64,000 nucleotides of DNA from Acanthacorydalis orientalis (lineage: Eukaryota > Arthropoda > Insecta > Megaloptera > Corydalidae): contig CM068313.1 in the NCBI GenBank assembly GCA_034766995.1, positions 27,125,825-27,189,824 of the forward strand, given 5' to 3'. The translations under genes and the position numbers were made by a program. The notes under the pieces were generated by a model, which saw only the letters and a list, made by a program, of their open reading frames with translations, had not been told where the DNA came from and searched no databases. Shown here in pieces: positions 1 to 14,845 of this stretch. Position 1 is the first letter of the stretch; each line of letters starts with the position of its first letter.

Positions 1-123
1 TTTTATTTCATAAATTTATAACTGTAATCACATTTTTCTAATGGAAAAATCATTCGAAAAGTTTTTATTTAAAATGTTTTGAAACAATGTTTTTATTGAA
101 CTAATGAATGTTTATATATGTAT

Positions 124-183
<60 letters not shown>

Positions 184-1124
184 GTATATAACGATTTATT
201 TTCCATATATCTATTTTCATTCATCAACATGTAAATATATAATAAAACAATTTGTCTTTCCTTCTGTCAGCCTAAGTACAAATAAACAAGTGTACAGTTA
301 GAATAATTAATAAGAGAATTTAATTTATTTTACGTAATACTTAATACCAGAGGCAAAAATTAATATGTGTACACCAAATAACTTTATTAAAAACATGCCA
401 ATTAAACCGCTTTTAATATAAAATAACAGAAAACGGTTCAAGTTTTTCTAGGTAACCGGTAGCAAATTGAAAGCAGGTGTGTTTTTTGCTTCGATAATAA
501 TTGCCTGTCTTTTGATTGATAACGGTCATAAATAAATATTACTTTTTGAATTTGCGGTAGAGATATTTTTAAAGTATTAATTTTAATAGCATTTATTAAA
601 TAATCTGTTATTAAAGAAATATTGTACGTTTTTCGATGAAAATAATTTATTATTTCAAAAGAATATAATTATGTGTATGAGAAAATAATGTGGATCGTGT
701 TTCAAATCAATTATTTTATTAACATAATTTTAGCCGACGGCTAAATTAAATTTCAACGAAATAATTTTATTACGCTAAAGATTAATTGGAAATTATGTAT
801 TAGACATAGTTTTAAAACAGATTGCAAAAAATTATTGTAAATATATTTGTTTGAATGTTTATTTTTTATCGTCTAATTGAATTGACATTTAAGGACATTG
901 GTTATTAACCCACATTGAAAAGGTATTTAGATTATATCTAAAATTAATATATTTTAAAATAAACTTTAATACTTTTTCTAAACAAATAAACAATTGACTA
1001 TCTACATTCAGTTATAATAAATTATCCGCTTATAAAAAAATTATTGGTTTCATTAAAATATTAATTCTGGGTGTGACATTTATGAATGTATTATACATAC
1101 AGACACACACACACACATACAAAC

Positions 1125-1166
<42 letters not shown>

Positions 1167-1810
1167 TATAATATTTGAAACATATTTGAAAATTAGTTAA
1201 TAGTATTTAAGAGGAGGATAAAAATTAGAACTTGTTATATAATTAGTTATAAATTAATAACATCTTTTTCAGGGAGAAAAATATTTTTTATTTTGTTAAC
1301 ATAAAAATATTTATTTTTATTTAGTAAAGAAACCGAAAAGTAAATATGTGACATTTGAGAAAACATGTTAAGAATTTAAAAAAAAATGTACTAGAAGATA
1401 TTCATTCTGTAATAATATTAAATATAGAAACCGTTGCTTACATGAAAACGAAATACAAGTTTTCAACTAAGAAAAAAGTCGTGTTTTTACCTTAATTAAA
1501 ATATATTTCATTTATAAATTTCTCTGAATAGAAGAAAATCTGAAAAGGTCATCATTATTATTCTTCTTTGAATCAACACTATGCAAATAAATGTAGAGAC
1601 GTGCATATAATATTTAAGTTACTTCAAATGTTTCTCAGTTCTCGTGGAATATATTTAAAGTAATGCCTTACTGCTATATAAATGCTGCATCTTAATAAGA
1701 AATATTAGTGAAAGGTGATATTAAGTACATTAAATAATTTTTATTCTATTTTAATAATATTTTTATATTCAACCGAGTTTGTGTTATCTTTAACTTCTGA
1801 AAGATATGTT

Positions 1811-1852
<42 letters not shown>

Positions 1853-2540
1853 GTATTTGTATCTGTTTACACTAGTAAATCTTTTTTTGTCGAGATTATT
1901 AATTTGAATTCTTTTCGACGGGTTTATCAAACCAAGTTTTTTTTATATCAGTCACATTTTTGTATGTGATTTATTCATAGGTCTATTCGCTTCTATTTTT
2001 CCGAGAAGTCTTACTAAACATTCACATCAAATTAATTAAGTTTAATATGGCAGTATATTGCTACGGGATAAGAATATTTATGATGTTTGACTTTGATATC
2101 CTTTTTAATTTTTTAAACTATTTAAAATGATTGATTTTTAATTCTTTAGTGAAGAATTATTAGTATCATTTTATATATTTTATAATTAATTATAACTTTA
2201 CTATTTTTGAACAATTTAAATATGTATAACACGTTAGATTCATATGATTATTATAAATGATTGAAAATAAAAGTATACTAGTTTGCAATTTTGACTATAA
2301 GTATGTCTAATTTTTATTAATATTCTTGTACACCCACACACACATATACATATATATATATATATATACATATATATATACATACATATATATGTTCAAT
2401 AAAATGAGCATAAGTCAAATTCTATCATTTCAACTTATGAATATAATAAATAAATATTTGTTTTCGTTCACATTGTAAACTTTTAAGCTTGGTTCTTACA
2501 ATGAGAGAAAAATATATTGATATATAGACATTACGTCTAA

Positions 2541-2600
2541 AATATATTTATAAGAATTCAGTAATTTTATAATATATTTATAGGAATTCAGTAATTTTTT
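2541..2600. repeat. Tandem duplication, 2 x 30 bp
   Basis: Two adjacent 30-bp units differ at two positions; each contains an EcoRI-type GAATTC (AAGAATTCAG versus AGGAATTCAG). Confidence 0.8.
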
Positions 2601-2645
2601 TTTTAATTGTTGATTTTGTTACTTAAATTTTTTCCCGAACACAAG

Positions 2646-2683
<38 letters not shown>

Positions 2684-3444
2684 CATGTTATTATTAAACA
2701 AAAATATTCGTTGATAGCTATGGAATAAATGTGGATTTTATTAATTTGATTCAAAATAATAATCTGTATAAAATTAGTAATTTTACTAATTTCCGAAACG
2801 TTTCTAATAATCGTGTAATTTTTAATAATTATACAATTACTGAGATAATCTAAATATACTGATAGAAACTAATTTAATATATATAAAATAATGAAATGTT
2901 TGAACATTTTTATTTTGTTGTAAAATTTCACGTTATTTTTTGTATAATTTGCTAGTATGTACTATGTATGAAACTATGTATGAAAATAATATGCTTTTAA
3001 GTCATTAAATATTAAAAGCACTAATACAGGTTACGGGTTCGTTGGAATTTAATTAAATTATATTATAATTTAATTCGTATAGATAACAGTCGTATGCTAT
3101 GTTAGAAATATATATTTTATATTTATAATAGAAATTCTTTTAAATTAATTTACTCTACGATATAGCATTTAAATACACTTATTAAATTTAAAACATTGTT
3201 TTAATAAGAAACTCGTTTATTTAAAATTTAATTACATTCTTTAAAAATGACAGTTTCTAATATCTGACACACACACGAGTTTTATTTTAAATCTTGTTCT
3301 TTATTCACTTGATAGATTTATTAGATATTCTGAAATATTTTAATTTTAAATGTTTAATTTGTTTTTTTTTTAAAAAAAAAATTAAACAATAAGTGTTTCT
3401 CTACATGATTGTATTTCTAAAAACAATTACAAGACACCTATTAT

Positions 3445-3527
3445 CCCTTAAACTACACGTTGGGGTCAAAGTGACGCCAGCAACAGTGTGTTTCATATGT
3501 TTCATACAGATAGTGTGTAATTAAGGG
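3445..3527. mobile_element. 83-bp TTAA-type mini-element (piggyBac-like MITE candidate)
   Basis: It begins CCCTTAAACTACACG and ends with GTGTGTAATTAAGGG, an imperfect 15-bp terminal inverted repeat. It is flanked by TTAT on the left and TTAA on the right, close to the TTAA duplication of piggyBac-type elements. The interior TTGGGGTCAAAGTGACGCC is GC-richer than its surroundings. No coding capacity. Confidence 0.45.
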
Positions 3528-4109
3528 TTAAAATCCTGTTAAGAGAGTATTGATGTATAATTTTTTAAATTAAAGATGTTGTTCATACATGCTTTTGTGT
3601 AAGTAATTCAATAAAAAAAATAATAGATTCCAATAATTAAATAGTGTTCCTATAAATATATTTTATATAGATTTTCCATTTCACATGAATCTTACGGTAT
3701 CACTGTGCAAATCCGATAAAATAAATATCATACATCTGATGTTTTATCTGATGTTAAAACGTACAGAAGCTTAGAAATAAAATATAAATAATCAATGTTT
3801 GTGTTAAACTGGTTTTGTGATATTAATGTTTTGAATTGTTGAATTTCATTTCAGTACTTAAATAATTAATAGAGAAGACATATAATACCATCAGACTATC
3901 AATTATATTTTATTATAAGATACTTTTTTTCAATTGATGTTAAGTAGTCGTAACTTGTAGCTGCTAGAAGGGACTGAACAATAGTGATGAATGTCGAATT
4001 ATTAATATTCATAAAGTTAATATTTATTTGAAAGAATAGGGTGTAGTAGAAAACAGGATAAGTACAATCGATAATAATTGTGAAAATAACTGTCTCCTAA
4101 TTTAATAAT

Positions 4110-4440
4110 GTAAAAATGTTCACCCACGCGTCTCGAAAACAATCATCGAAAATATTGTCTCAACTACCACTGTACAAACGCGTAGGCCTTATTGTACGCT
4201 TAGTATCATTTTCAGTCTCGTGGGTTTTTAATGGCCTTTGGTATTTAACATTGTGTATCGTTGTTGTAAGCTCATGTATATATTGTGCGTACATGAGCGC
4301 GTCGGTCCATGGTGTATATTCCTGAATTCATTAGCGTAATTTATAGTTTCATAACGCAGAGTGAAGTCGCTCGGTTAGATTTGGTTATGAACCCGGACAA
4401 ACAATAAACAAATGGTTCCTCTCTCAGTAACATATATCAA
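4110..4440. other. GC-richer island at 4.1-4.4 kb
   Basis: A + strand ATG frame of 69 codons (4116-4325) is Ser/Val-rich and hydrophobic, with no recognised family and no splice context. Treated as an unexplained island rather than a gene. Confidence 0.3.
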
Positions 4441-5690
4441 AAGTAGTGGTCGTATTTGTAGATGTCATATGTATATACGAAGTTAGTTGGTCAAATAATT
4501 GTTGTTACAATACTTCGGTTAGTTTTGTCTTAAGATGTGGAGGAGTAATCGGACTGATATAAAAGATTACACATACATATTAGAATATATCATTTATCAA
4601 AGGGGTTGTTAGATTTACAAAATTTTTTTTTCAATACAAAATGTTGTTACAAAAAATATATATACTTGTATACACACATATTAATACAAAGAAATGTATT
4701 TAGATGAATAACAATTAATTATCTTTCATCTTATTTTCTTGTATATACTGAATAATTCTTTTTTAGCTTGTTCTTTTTTGGCAACGATATTTGATTATCT
4801 ACACATTATTTTCTGTGTTAATTAAATATTTTATTCTAATCGTCAGACACGTGTAACTAAATGACATACATATTCTAAACAATAAACATATATTTATTTA
4901 GTAGGAAGCAACATGAAAATTTTAAAGATTAAAGCTATTTTTTAATGCTTGTAAAACAATATTAAGGAAGGCTCTTACTAATTTAAATTGAAGCATTTTT
5001 TTAATTAGAAATGTATAAAAAACAGTTTCAAAATGTTATTATATATAATCGTTTTAGATATTTATTAATGACGTTATTAATTTTTTCTACATTACTTAAA
5101 TATATAAATTTAAATAAAAAAAATATGTTTAAAACAGTTTCATATATTCATTCTTTACAATACTACATATTTTATATTTATTTAATATTAAAAAATATTG
5201 TTAATTTAAACACAGACATATTTTTTTAAGAATATTTTTAAAATATAAATAAGATAGCGTATGAATATATAATCTAATCAGCTATTGTATTATAAAAAAA
5301 AAGAATTCATCATATAAACAATTCAAAAAATGTACACATACATAAATCGTAAAAGTATATAGGTCACTGTAATCAAATATTTAATTTAAAAGATTAATTT
5401 AAATGTATTCAGAAAAATAATATTCTTTAAATGTTGAATTGTGCTTTGAAGATTTTTATGATGAAAGGAAATATGATCATAGAATGTAATAAATCAAGAC
5501 TGATGATATAATCTTACGATCAATTACTTTACTAATAAGAATTCGAGTAAAAAATATATGTTTCAATTTCGAACTAAATATTTTTATGATGGTGAATAAT
5601 AAGGTTTGTTAATTGGATCCTTCTCCCTCAAGAAGATAATGTAACAGTATAATTTAATTAATTCATATAAATATACTCACCCAAATACAT

Positions 5691-5740
<50 letters not shown>

Positions 5741-7088
5741 AATTACAGTACATAAGATATAAAATAATAAATACGTTTATTTTCTAAAATCAGAATGCAA
5801 CAAACAGAAAAATATAGATTTTCGTATAACATTTCGAGTAACATTTCCATATATAAATCATAAATTTCAAACAAAAGATTTTTATCAGTTTTTTTTACGA
5901 AAATAACTTCGGCAGTAAATTACTCGATTCAGATATCGTCTCACTCTTTTGAATTATGATTTTTTTTGATAGCTATGAACTGAATCCTATTGTAACATAT
6001 GGATCATATTCATATCATACAGATTGAATTGTTTTCAAGAAAATAAAACTATGAGATTATTTATTGATAGTTTTTTGACTTTACTGTTGTAAGTTTGAAA
6101 TGAAGAATTTTTCTTGATATTTTTTATTGGACAAAAAATGATTGTTATAATAAAAGTTTATAGCAATGCAGATAAAATTCTGTTTTGTCTTGAAAGGAAA
6201 TAAAGAATCTTCTTGCCTAATATATTTTTGTTAAATAGTTTTGTATGAAAAGGTAATTTAAATTATCTACATTTAAATACTTTATTAAAAAGCTTCCTGT
6301 TTTAGTGATAAACTGTGGTAATGAAATGCAAATAAATAATTGACTATGGATAAAAAAAGTGAAATATCAAGTCAATAAATTATAACAAAGATTCATTTTA
6401 AAGTTTAAAACAAAATTTTTACTTTTAATCTAATTAATTGCTATGTATATATTTTTATATATAGTTAATATATTTTACAAAATTTAATGATTGGTGAGAA
6501 AAGTACCGCTTCAATTTTTCATCTATTTCTGATTTATTAATTGTATTAATTTAGTGTTCTCTTTTATAAAACAAATTAACTTCCTTTTTAACTTTGTATA
6601 TTTTCTGAATTCTCTATCCAGTTATATTTTAAATCATGTTATGAAAGCCGAATTTCAATTCATTTTATATAAAGTAAGTAATTAAAATAACTTAAAAGTT
6701 ACAAATACTAGTTTGTGCTTAAAACAAGTTGCTTCAAGCGTTTTAACGGAATTTATCAAATTAAATAATATTTATTTTATTTTCCTTTAGATATAAAAAA
6801 GATATTATAAACAACCCAATACAATAAATGGTACAGAAATTAAAACAAGCACAATATAACTCTTGTTCAACTATAGTGTGTGGAAATTAAAAATTGACCC
6901 CTTTTTTTAGATCTATAGTCATCATAATGCTACAAATTATTTCAGGAGTTCTGACACAATTTGTAAATAAGTTTAAAAATATTTGGTTATTTTTTTTCTA
7001 ACGGTCATGTTAACAATTTAAACTGAAGGTGTCACTGTATACCAGTCTATATATTTATTACTTAGTATATTTTACATTCTGAACATGC

Positions 7089-7147
<59 letters not shown>

Positions 7148-8734
7148 TAATGTGTGCACAATGTGCATAAAACGTGCAAATATCTATAGAATTATCCTTA
7201 CTAGCCGAAATACTAATCCAATATTAAATGTCTCAGTCATGGCCACGGTTAATCAATATCGTTAAATGTGTTCAAAGTTATTAGGAGAAAATTTAACAAT
7301 AAGGTTGTAAAAATATATGCGCACAATGCAACAGGAAAAATAAATTTCACGCTTAAATTCTATTATCCTTAAATATATGCTTGTGAACCATTTACGACTA
7401 GGTGAATGAAGGGATTTAGTGTTGAAAAAAGTGTTCCAGCTGTGCATTCTTTAAAGTGTTATAGAAGACTTGTTATCATTTTTTAATGTATTTTACTTTA
7501 TGACTCCGTTTTATCATTCATCAAATAAAAGAATATGTTTGTTTAGATAACGGATATTTCATATGTTACATATTTTTTACTAAACATTTAATGTAGGATT
7601 TATTGCATTTTATTTGATTTTTTGTAAATATATTTTTTTATAATAATTTAAGATAACGTTAAATGACGATGAATAAATGATGGATTTAAATACACAATCA
7701 ATAAAAGAAACTATCGAAAATTAGTAAAAGTTTTTGCTACGACCATAAAAGTTATGAACTTGCGACGCTTCGTTAATTCAGACACGTACTCTTTCTTATA
7801 TAGCCGAGTAAAAAAAACTTCTTGTTTTAGACTTTGAAACTTCTTTTCTTTTTACTGTTCTAAAAACAAACAGGCCCGGTCTCAAATTTGTAAATATAGT
7901 TAACAATTTCATTCAAACTTCAATTCGAAATTATATACGTGCTTTTTTCACAAAACATGTCTTGGATATATGTATTCCATTCGAAAATAATATTTAAAAT
8001 TTCAATATACGTTTATTTGAAACGCAGTAGTCATAGTAGTTTGATCACTCGATAATATTTGAAGGTTTACAGCAGTTTAACGTTAATACTAGTTAACAGT
8101 AGTCTCATATAGTTTTAATTTGTTTTTTTTTTTCCTCTATAGCTTGAACTCTCAGTTATATAGTTTGAGATTAAAACGACATTTTATTTTAATGAACAAA
8201 TTATAAATCATGACCAAAACGTTTCCTTTCCTTAAAACACACACACATACACACACATACATACATACATATATATATATATATACATGTATATATATAT
8301 ATATATAGTATTTTGATCTCAAAGCAAAAAAATGATTTATATTCCTACTTATATATTCATTTTCTTTATTTTACATTACATAAATTTAAAATTCATGGAC
8401 AGTAAAATAAATGTGTTTTTAATTAATTACATTTTCAAAAAAAAAACCTGAAGAGTTAAAACCTCTTTAGAGAGAAACATTCTTTAATTTGCTAATAATG
8501 ACGGAATTAATTTACCAAACTATCCAAATTTTATTTAATAAAAAAATAATATTATTATTTATAAAAACAATGATTTTACTACGAAATTATTTTATTATAT
8601 ATATTTTCAATTAAAAAACATTTTAGAGAGTTCTTTATTATTAAAAAATGATTGAATATTATTGAAAAAAGATTTCAATTTCTATATATAATTACCAAAA
8701 GTTAATATATAACTGAATTATGTATAGTGTGTGT

Positions 8735-8883
<149 letters not shown>

Positions 8884-9561
8884 ATGTAATATTTAACAAC
8901 AAAAAGATGAGTAAAAATTAGATATTTTATTTACATATCTTAATATTTTAAGAAAAAAATATCAAGTCTCTAGTTACAAAAATTTTCCAGTATATTTATT
9001 TTTTAGATGAGAAATTGCGACACGGAAAATATAGATGTAATGTAAATATTCAGAAAAGTATATTATTTAACGATATGTTTTTTTATAAATAATCATTTTT
9101 TTTACAAACACACTGGTATCACTATTTTATTATTTACTTTGATTAAATTTGTCCTTGGTGTCTTTTATAGCATTGATGTGAATTTTATATTTGTAATACG
9201 AAGAAAAATATTACTTTATACTAAGTATTTAAGAAAAAAATAATTAATTTTACTTTAAATATGATTTTACTATTTAAAAATAATACTTAATTAAATGCAC
9301 ATATTTACACTAGACATGTATATATTAACTAACAGTATTTTTTATCAAAAAAAAGATTTTATAGACTGGTTACATATGTATTTTCCAAATCATTAAAAAA
9401 TAGAGAATGATATTTTTTCTCGTAATATTTCTTATCAACAAGTGAAAATTTCCATAAAAAATAAGTTTAAATTGAAAAACGGAACAATTTATAGCAATAC
9501 GTATTTTTTTCGAATGTTATTTATTTTTCTGCAAGAAAATCTACTAGTCTATAAAAAAATA

Positions 9562-10060
9562 TTAGGTGTAAAAATGAATGATGTGTTTTTAAATTAAATC
9601 AATTATAACTCTATTTTAAATTAATATATTTCAAGTGCTAATTTTAACATTTAACACTATATACAATCTTATCCAAGGAGTTGGCATAACCTCACAAAAT
9701 AATAGTGAACATGATGGCTTACGAAAAGTATCGATTTTAGGAATAGCATACTTTTCGCATTCTAGTTAAAAAAAATGCAGCTGAAGTCACGGGAATGCTT
9801 TATTCAGTTTTGGGGGAAGATGTTATGATTCATAAAACATAAAAAAAATACTAAAATAGTGAAAGAGATTCAAAAATGCATTATAATTTCATTGACTCAA
9901 ATTCGCCATCTTTTTTCGACGGGGGATTTGTCAATTACCAGACAGATGTAGCAAAGTTATATAAAATAATGGGGGATATATTGAGAATTGAAATGTATTC
10001 CATTTTTCATAAACATTCATTTTCTATTAAAAAATGCACAAAATTGATTGGTACATATAA
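9562..10060 (+). mobile_element. Short mariner derivative (MITE-like), copy 1
   Basis: It starts with TTAGGTGTAAAAATGAATG preceded by TA (9560-9561). It ends with the inverted counterpart ATTGGTACATATAA followed by TA (10061-10062). The 3' third, on the + strand, translates to the mariner transposase C-terminal signature: IFFRRGICQLPDR, then a stop-interrupted VI*NNGGY. Most of the transposase, including the catalytic core, is absent. The copy aligns over its whole length with 30551-31022, including TIRs and the same internal stop. It is non-autonomous; any movement would have needed a transposase supplied elsewhere. Confidence 0.82.
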
Positions 10061-10467
10061 TATTGTTGAAAGTATGTTCGTCTGTCTATGGAGTTCACAA
10101 TTCAAAAATGAAAATACCTAGATAGATAAATATTTTCATATGTATATACTCGTACGTACAATACTTAGAACAACTTCAGGACGTGCAACTGGCGACAATA
10201 AACATAATTTTTGCAATATTACTGGATTTATATTTTCCTGTTAGAAATCATATACAGAAGATTATTATTTTGCTGGAAATTACAAATTATAAATAACTTT
10301 ATAAGAAAAATATTTTTTACAACAAGGAAATGAAATTTGAAACTATTACATATTTATCTCTATATGTTACTTATTAGTATTAAAATGTTTCTTTTTAGTT
10401 GTAATTTATCAGTTATTGATAACAATAATAATATTTATTTAAAGATTTGATTTTTTAATATATATTT

Positions 10468-10525
<58 letters not shown>

Positions 10526-10849
10526 GGTGTATATGTGTGTGTGTGTGCGTATGTTTTTATCCATATATTTATAAATCAAATCTTTCCGAAACAGAATGCA
10601 GATAATATTTTAAATAAATATAATATAGTTCAGAAAACATTCATATTTTTTTAGTGATTTAAAAGTATTTTTTATTACAAATAAATTTGTTTATATTATC
10701 GAAATATTAAGCATTTTTGAAAACGTTAAAAATATTAAATCATATATTAAATTAAAAAATCAACAAACTTTGTGAAATTGATGTTTTCGTCACTTTGGTT
10801 TTTCTCAAAAAAGCGAACCGAACATTAAACATGTTCAGTTTACAAAGTC

Positions 10850-11230
10850 TTCAAAACTACTGCATGAGCTGGTAACCAGCCCTGCTTCTTTACAATTCAC
10901 TAACTATTTCCAAACTCGCGCTTAATGACGAAATAGTTGGTAGCGCCATGGCTGGTCGACGTGGTGCTGTTGCCATTTGTGCGACTATTGGAGTAAACTT
11001 TGACGGCTCGCATTAGTGACAGCCGCGGATAGATGCAAGTATAGTACTCGAAAAAAGAAAAAAGTTTTTTCGCCTCGAATGTATGTTTCAATTCTTAAAC
11101 GCACGAGGGACCGGAAATAGGAAGCAACGACATCTTCAGCATCGACCTCATCATATACCATGTCGACAACGTTCTTACAACGCTCCCTAAAATACCGTAT
11201 TGTGTTGAAATTATGTGACATTTATTCAAT
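10850..11230. other. GC-richer island around 11 kb
   Basis: The whole block, including the stretch past the - strand stop, is compositionally unlike its AT-rich flanks. It either encodes an exon (see the 10985-11186 entry) or is a regulatory element. A short + strand frame (MAGRRGAVAIC...) also exists but has no supporting splice partner. Confidence 0.45.
10985..11186 (-). CDS. Candidate coding block, possible 3' exon of the antisense gene
   Basis: A GC-richer block open on the - strand. After the acceptor TATTTTAG at 11187 the first G completes the AT left by exon 20988-21030, and the frame continues ERCKNVVDMVYDEVDAEDVV to a TAG at 10985. The same block can also be read from its own ATG at 11221. 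A second frame stays open further, to 10900 (ending NYFVIKREFGNS). A 58-nt intron from GTGCGT at 11104 to TTTTTTCGAG at 11047 would join the two frames. The acceptor's pyrimidine tract is weak and no family was recognised, so both the exon and its linkage are tentative. Confidence 0.38.
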
Positions 11231-11919
11231 GCGACTGAAACGAAAATATTGTATTCTACGATATTTCACTTGATAAAGTCTGTATTTTATGATTCAAACG
11301 TACTGTTTGCATGTAAATATATAACGCTTTATAAATACAACATGATTTCGCGATTGTTTATAAATGTTATCAATTTATATTCCATCGAATTTTTTTCAAC
11401 ACACTTTGTTCGGAAAATATAACTATTTATAAGTTGGTGATTTCCTGAATATATTAGAAATGAATTTTATATTGTTGGCATTATTGTGACGTTGCTTTCA
11501 CAGCAGATTAAAAACAAAATCAAGTTTAGTCTAGAAATTTAGAACGAAAAATTAAAATTAATAGTTGTCAAATTTTGTAATAATATAGTAATTTAAGAAT
11601 GATTTATTTCAAGAAAAAAACACTATTATTATATGTATTTTGTAAATTTTATTTACTTATAGTCGAAGTTCTAAATTATGTGGGTTTTCGACGTTTTGTT
11701 TTTAAAAAAAAAAAGAAAGAAACAAGCTTCAATATTATACTGAGTTTCAGTTTTGAAACTTTTCGAACAGGGATAATTGAACAAAATAAAATTTAAGCAT
11801 TTCTTTATTTAAAAAAAATATAAAATAATTTTTCTTTTAATATTAAAAAACTATTTTTAAATTTATTTTTATACTAATCGTACGATTTATTTTAAATTAT
11901 TATCAATATATTTGATAAT

Positions 11920-11975
<56 letters not shown>

Positions 11976-12533
11976 ATGAAATACCTTTTAATTAAATATA
12001 AAACGAATTAAAAAGATCAATATTATTTTTTTAATTACAGCACGATTTTAAGTATGCATTTGAAACAGTATGATACTTGTTTGAAAAAGTCGATCATTAA
12101 AGAAATAATGTCAAAATAATTTATTTAATTTATGTATTTTAATCACATGGGGTTAATTAAAAAATATATGGTGTTAGAAATTAATATAATACTAATGTTT
12201 TTAATTAAAAAACATCTCTAAATAGCATAAACGTCTACATTATTCAATTTTCTTATTTATGTTGTTAATATAAAATGGGTTTCTCAATACTATATGAACA
12301 ACATCTGCCTTTGTTAAATATATGAACATTCTTGTACTGAATTGCACGTGTGACTTTATTAAAATAAGTAAATATTTATTTGTATGATAATTTAAATGTT
12401 TAACAAAAGTTTGGTTGATATGATAAAATTAACTCATATATACATATACATATATATATATATATATATATAGGGTGATTCAATTTAGACTTCCATATGA
12501 AAGTTTTTAATTTTTGTAAGCCTCAATTGAATA

Positions 12534-12595
<62 letters not shown>

Positions 12596-12599
12596 CACA

Positions 12600-13440
12600 C
12601 AAGAGAAGGGTGAAAGGTTTCGGGCTAGAATAAGAAAAGAACATTTATTTGAGTTAATTCCATTTAGCTCTATATACTTTTCTTAACCATGTTTTAGAGC
12701 GGTTATGTCAGACTGAAAGGCCGATTTGTTAAGGTTCTCAAAATAGCCATTTACAGCGTCGTTTAGTTCATTGTCGTTCAGAAATCTTCTTCCATGGAGC
12801 TGTTTTTTGACGTTAGGAAAGAGACAGAAGTCGCCTGGAGCTAAATCTGGCTAGTACGATGTGTGAGCAAGATATTTGATTTTTAATTCATTGATTTTAG
12901 CCATCGCATCAATTGTGTGTGGGCTGATGCAGTGTCATGATGAAATAACACTTACTTTTTCGCCAAATGTGGCCGTTTTTTCTTGATTTCATCGTTCAAA
13001 AACTGTAATAAGTTCTCATAATACTCGCTATTTAGTGTTTTCCCTTTTAAAGGTAGTCAATGAAGAGTGTTCCACTCGTATCCAAAAAAAAAACAGTCGC
13101 CATAACTTTACCAGCCGATGAAATTGTCTTTGCCTTTTTTGGATGCGCTTTTCGAGATTCATTATTTCGACTGTTGTTTGGTCTCAGAAGTGTAGTGGTC
13201 GATCCAAGTCTCATCAAAGGTTATGTATCGACACAAAAATTCGGTTGTATTTTGCTTATAGAGTGCCAAATAATCGGTTGAAACGTCCTTTCGACATTGT
13301 TTTTGGTTAGTTGTGAGCAAACGCAACACTCATATAGTGCACAGCTTTGTCATACCCAAATGTTCATTATAAGATATTGCGCACACGTCCCGATGATAGT
13401 TCATGACATACATATTGAACGATAATCTATCTTGTGAAAA
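12600..13440 (-). pseudogene. Decayed mariner transposase (DD34D type)
   Basis: On the - strand several frames together give mariner motifs in order: YNEHLGMTKLC near the right end; ITFDETWIDHYTSE (first catalytic Asp, about 13195-13217); KAKTISSAGKVMATVF; LKGKTLNSEYYENLL; VLFHHDTASAHT (second Asp); PDLAPGDFCLF (third Asp); and a C-terminal SALQSD-like end. All three catalytic Asp positions remain. Stops (after HLAKK and before PDLAP) and frameshifts make it non-coding. The N-terminal DNA-binding part is missing or unrecognisable beyond 13440. A 50-bp (TA)n tract abuts the 12.6-kb end and TIRs could not be fixed. Confidence 0.85.
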
Positions 13441-13626
13441 TTAATTTATTTATAACTTTAAATACCAATATTTTCTAATTAATATATTCTTTTTATAATG
13501 AAGTTCAAAAAATATTTTTATTCTAAATTCTTATTGTCATTCAACATTTATTCCTAAATTTGAACATTTTGAACTTTAAAATAATAAAAATAGGCTGTAT
13601 TCATATATTTCATACATCTACAAGTC

Positions 13627-13657
<31 letters not shown>

Positions 13658-14101
13658 TGTGTGTGTGTGTGTATGTATGTATGATTATATTTGTATTAAG
13701 CCAAATGGTATATTGGTTAGATAAAATGACCGGATGTGGTTACATATTTGAACGTGATTTTAACAGTGTTAGATTTCTTACACCTTCGCTTCGCTTCATC
13801 AATTATGGTATTATTGATTTATTTTCACTAATGTTGACATTTGTTAGTTTCGTATACTTTTATATTTTTATTCTTGTTTTACTTCTTTTAGAAAATGTTT
13901 TTTTCTTAATAAATATTTTAATTATTTCATTTCATTTTTTTGTTTAATATTATGTTAATTATGAATCATAAAATCTAAATAATAATATTAATAAATATAT
14001 CTGACAGTTTTAATTATAGTGAAATCCTCATGATTTATTGAATGTAACTTATTACCAATATATATATAATATAGCAGAAAATTATTTATTTCCTACATTT
14101 C

Positions 14102-14218
<117 letters not shown>

Positions 14219-14842
14219 GTTAATTATATTTTACAATTAATTACTACCCATTTCCTATTGCATGTAATTTTTAAACGAATATTAAATAACACTTGATAAC
14301 ATTCGAAGTGATTTAAAAATTAATTATCAATATTAAAAAAACACATCATTAGTGTAATAATAACAATAATTTTATTTTATTAAATACATTATCATAACAT
14401 CTTGCTTTAATACCGAATGTCCATTTATGTATTACAAACAATTCGTTCAGGTAGGCAGCCAGGTAATTATGAAAAAATATTTAGAAAAAGATTATTTCCT
14501 TTCAGGTATAATTTGAAAAATCTTACAAATTGCTATAATTCCCAATTAAAGTAGGGTTGTGCTCTGCCAAGCATAATAATTTTAAAGCCTTGAGGTGTTC
14601 CATCTTTTGGTAAAAAAATATTAACTCAAGTTTGGAAAGAACACGTAATCTACAATATCTTTTTAAGATAAAATCTATCCTCCGGTAATATTTTAATCTT
14701 TACAAGTTTCGTGATTCCGTAATATAATCTTCTTATAAGGGCCTGAAGTAGCTTCATGGTAATCATCATTGGCGTCTTACTCGTTAAAAATGGGTTAATA
14801 TTATTCACGTATATATGTAATATATAGATATACATGTATAGA

Positions 14843-14845
<3 letters not shown>

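Noticed and set aside
5011..5229. 72-codon + strand frame
   Set aside because: Asn/Ile/Tyr/Lys composition expected from AT-rich random sequence; no domain.
9876..10121. 81-codon + strand frame starting MHYNFIDSN
   Set aside because: It is a shadow of the mariner C-terminus. The adjacent frame carries the FFRRGICQLPDR motif, while this frame matches nothing.
13060..13281. 73-codon + strand frame
   Set aside because: It is antisense to the mariner transposase relic, whose motifs are on the - strand.
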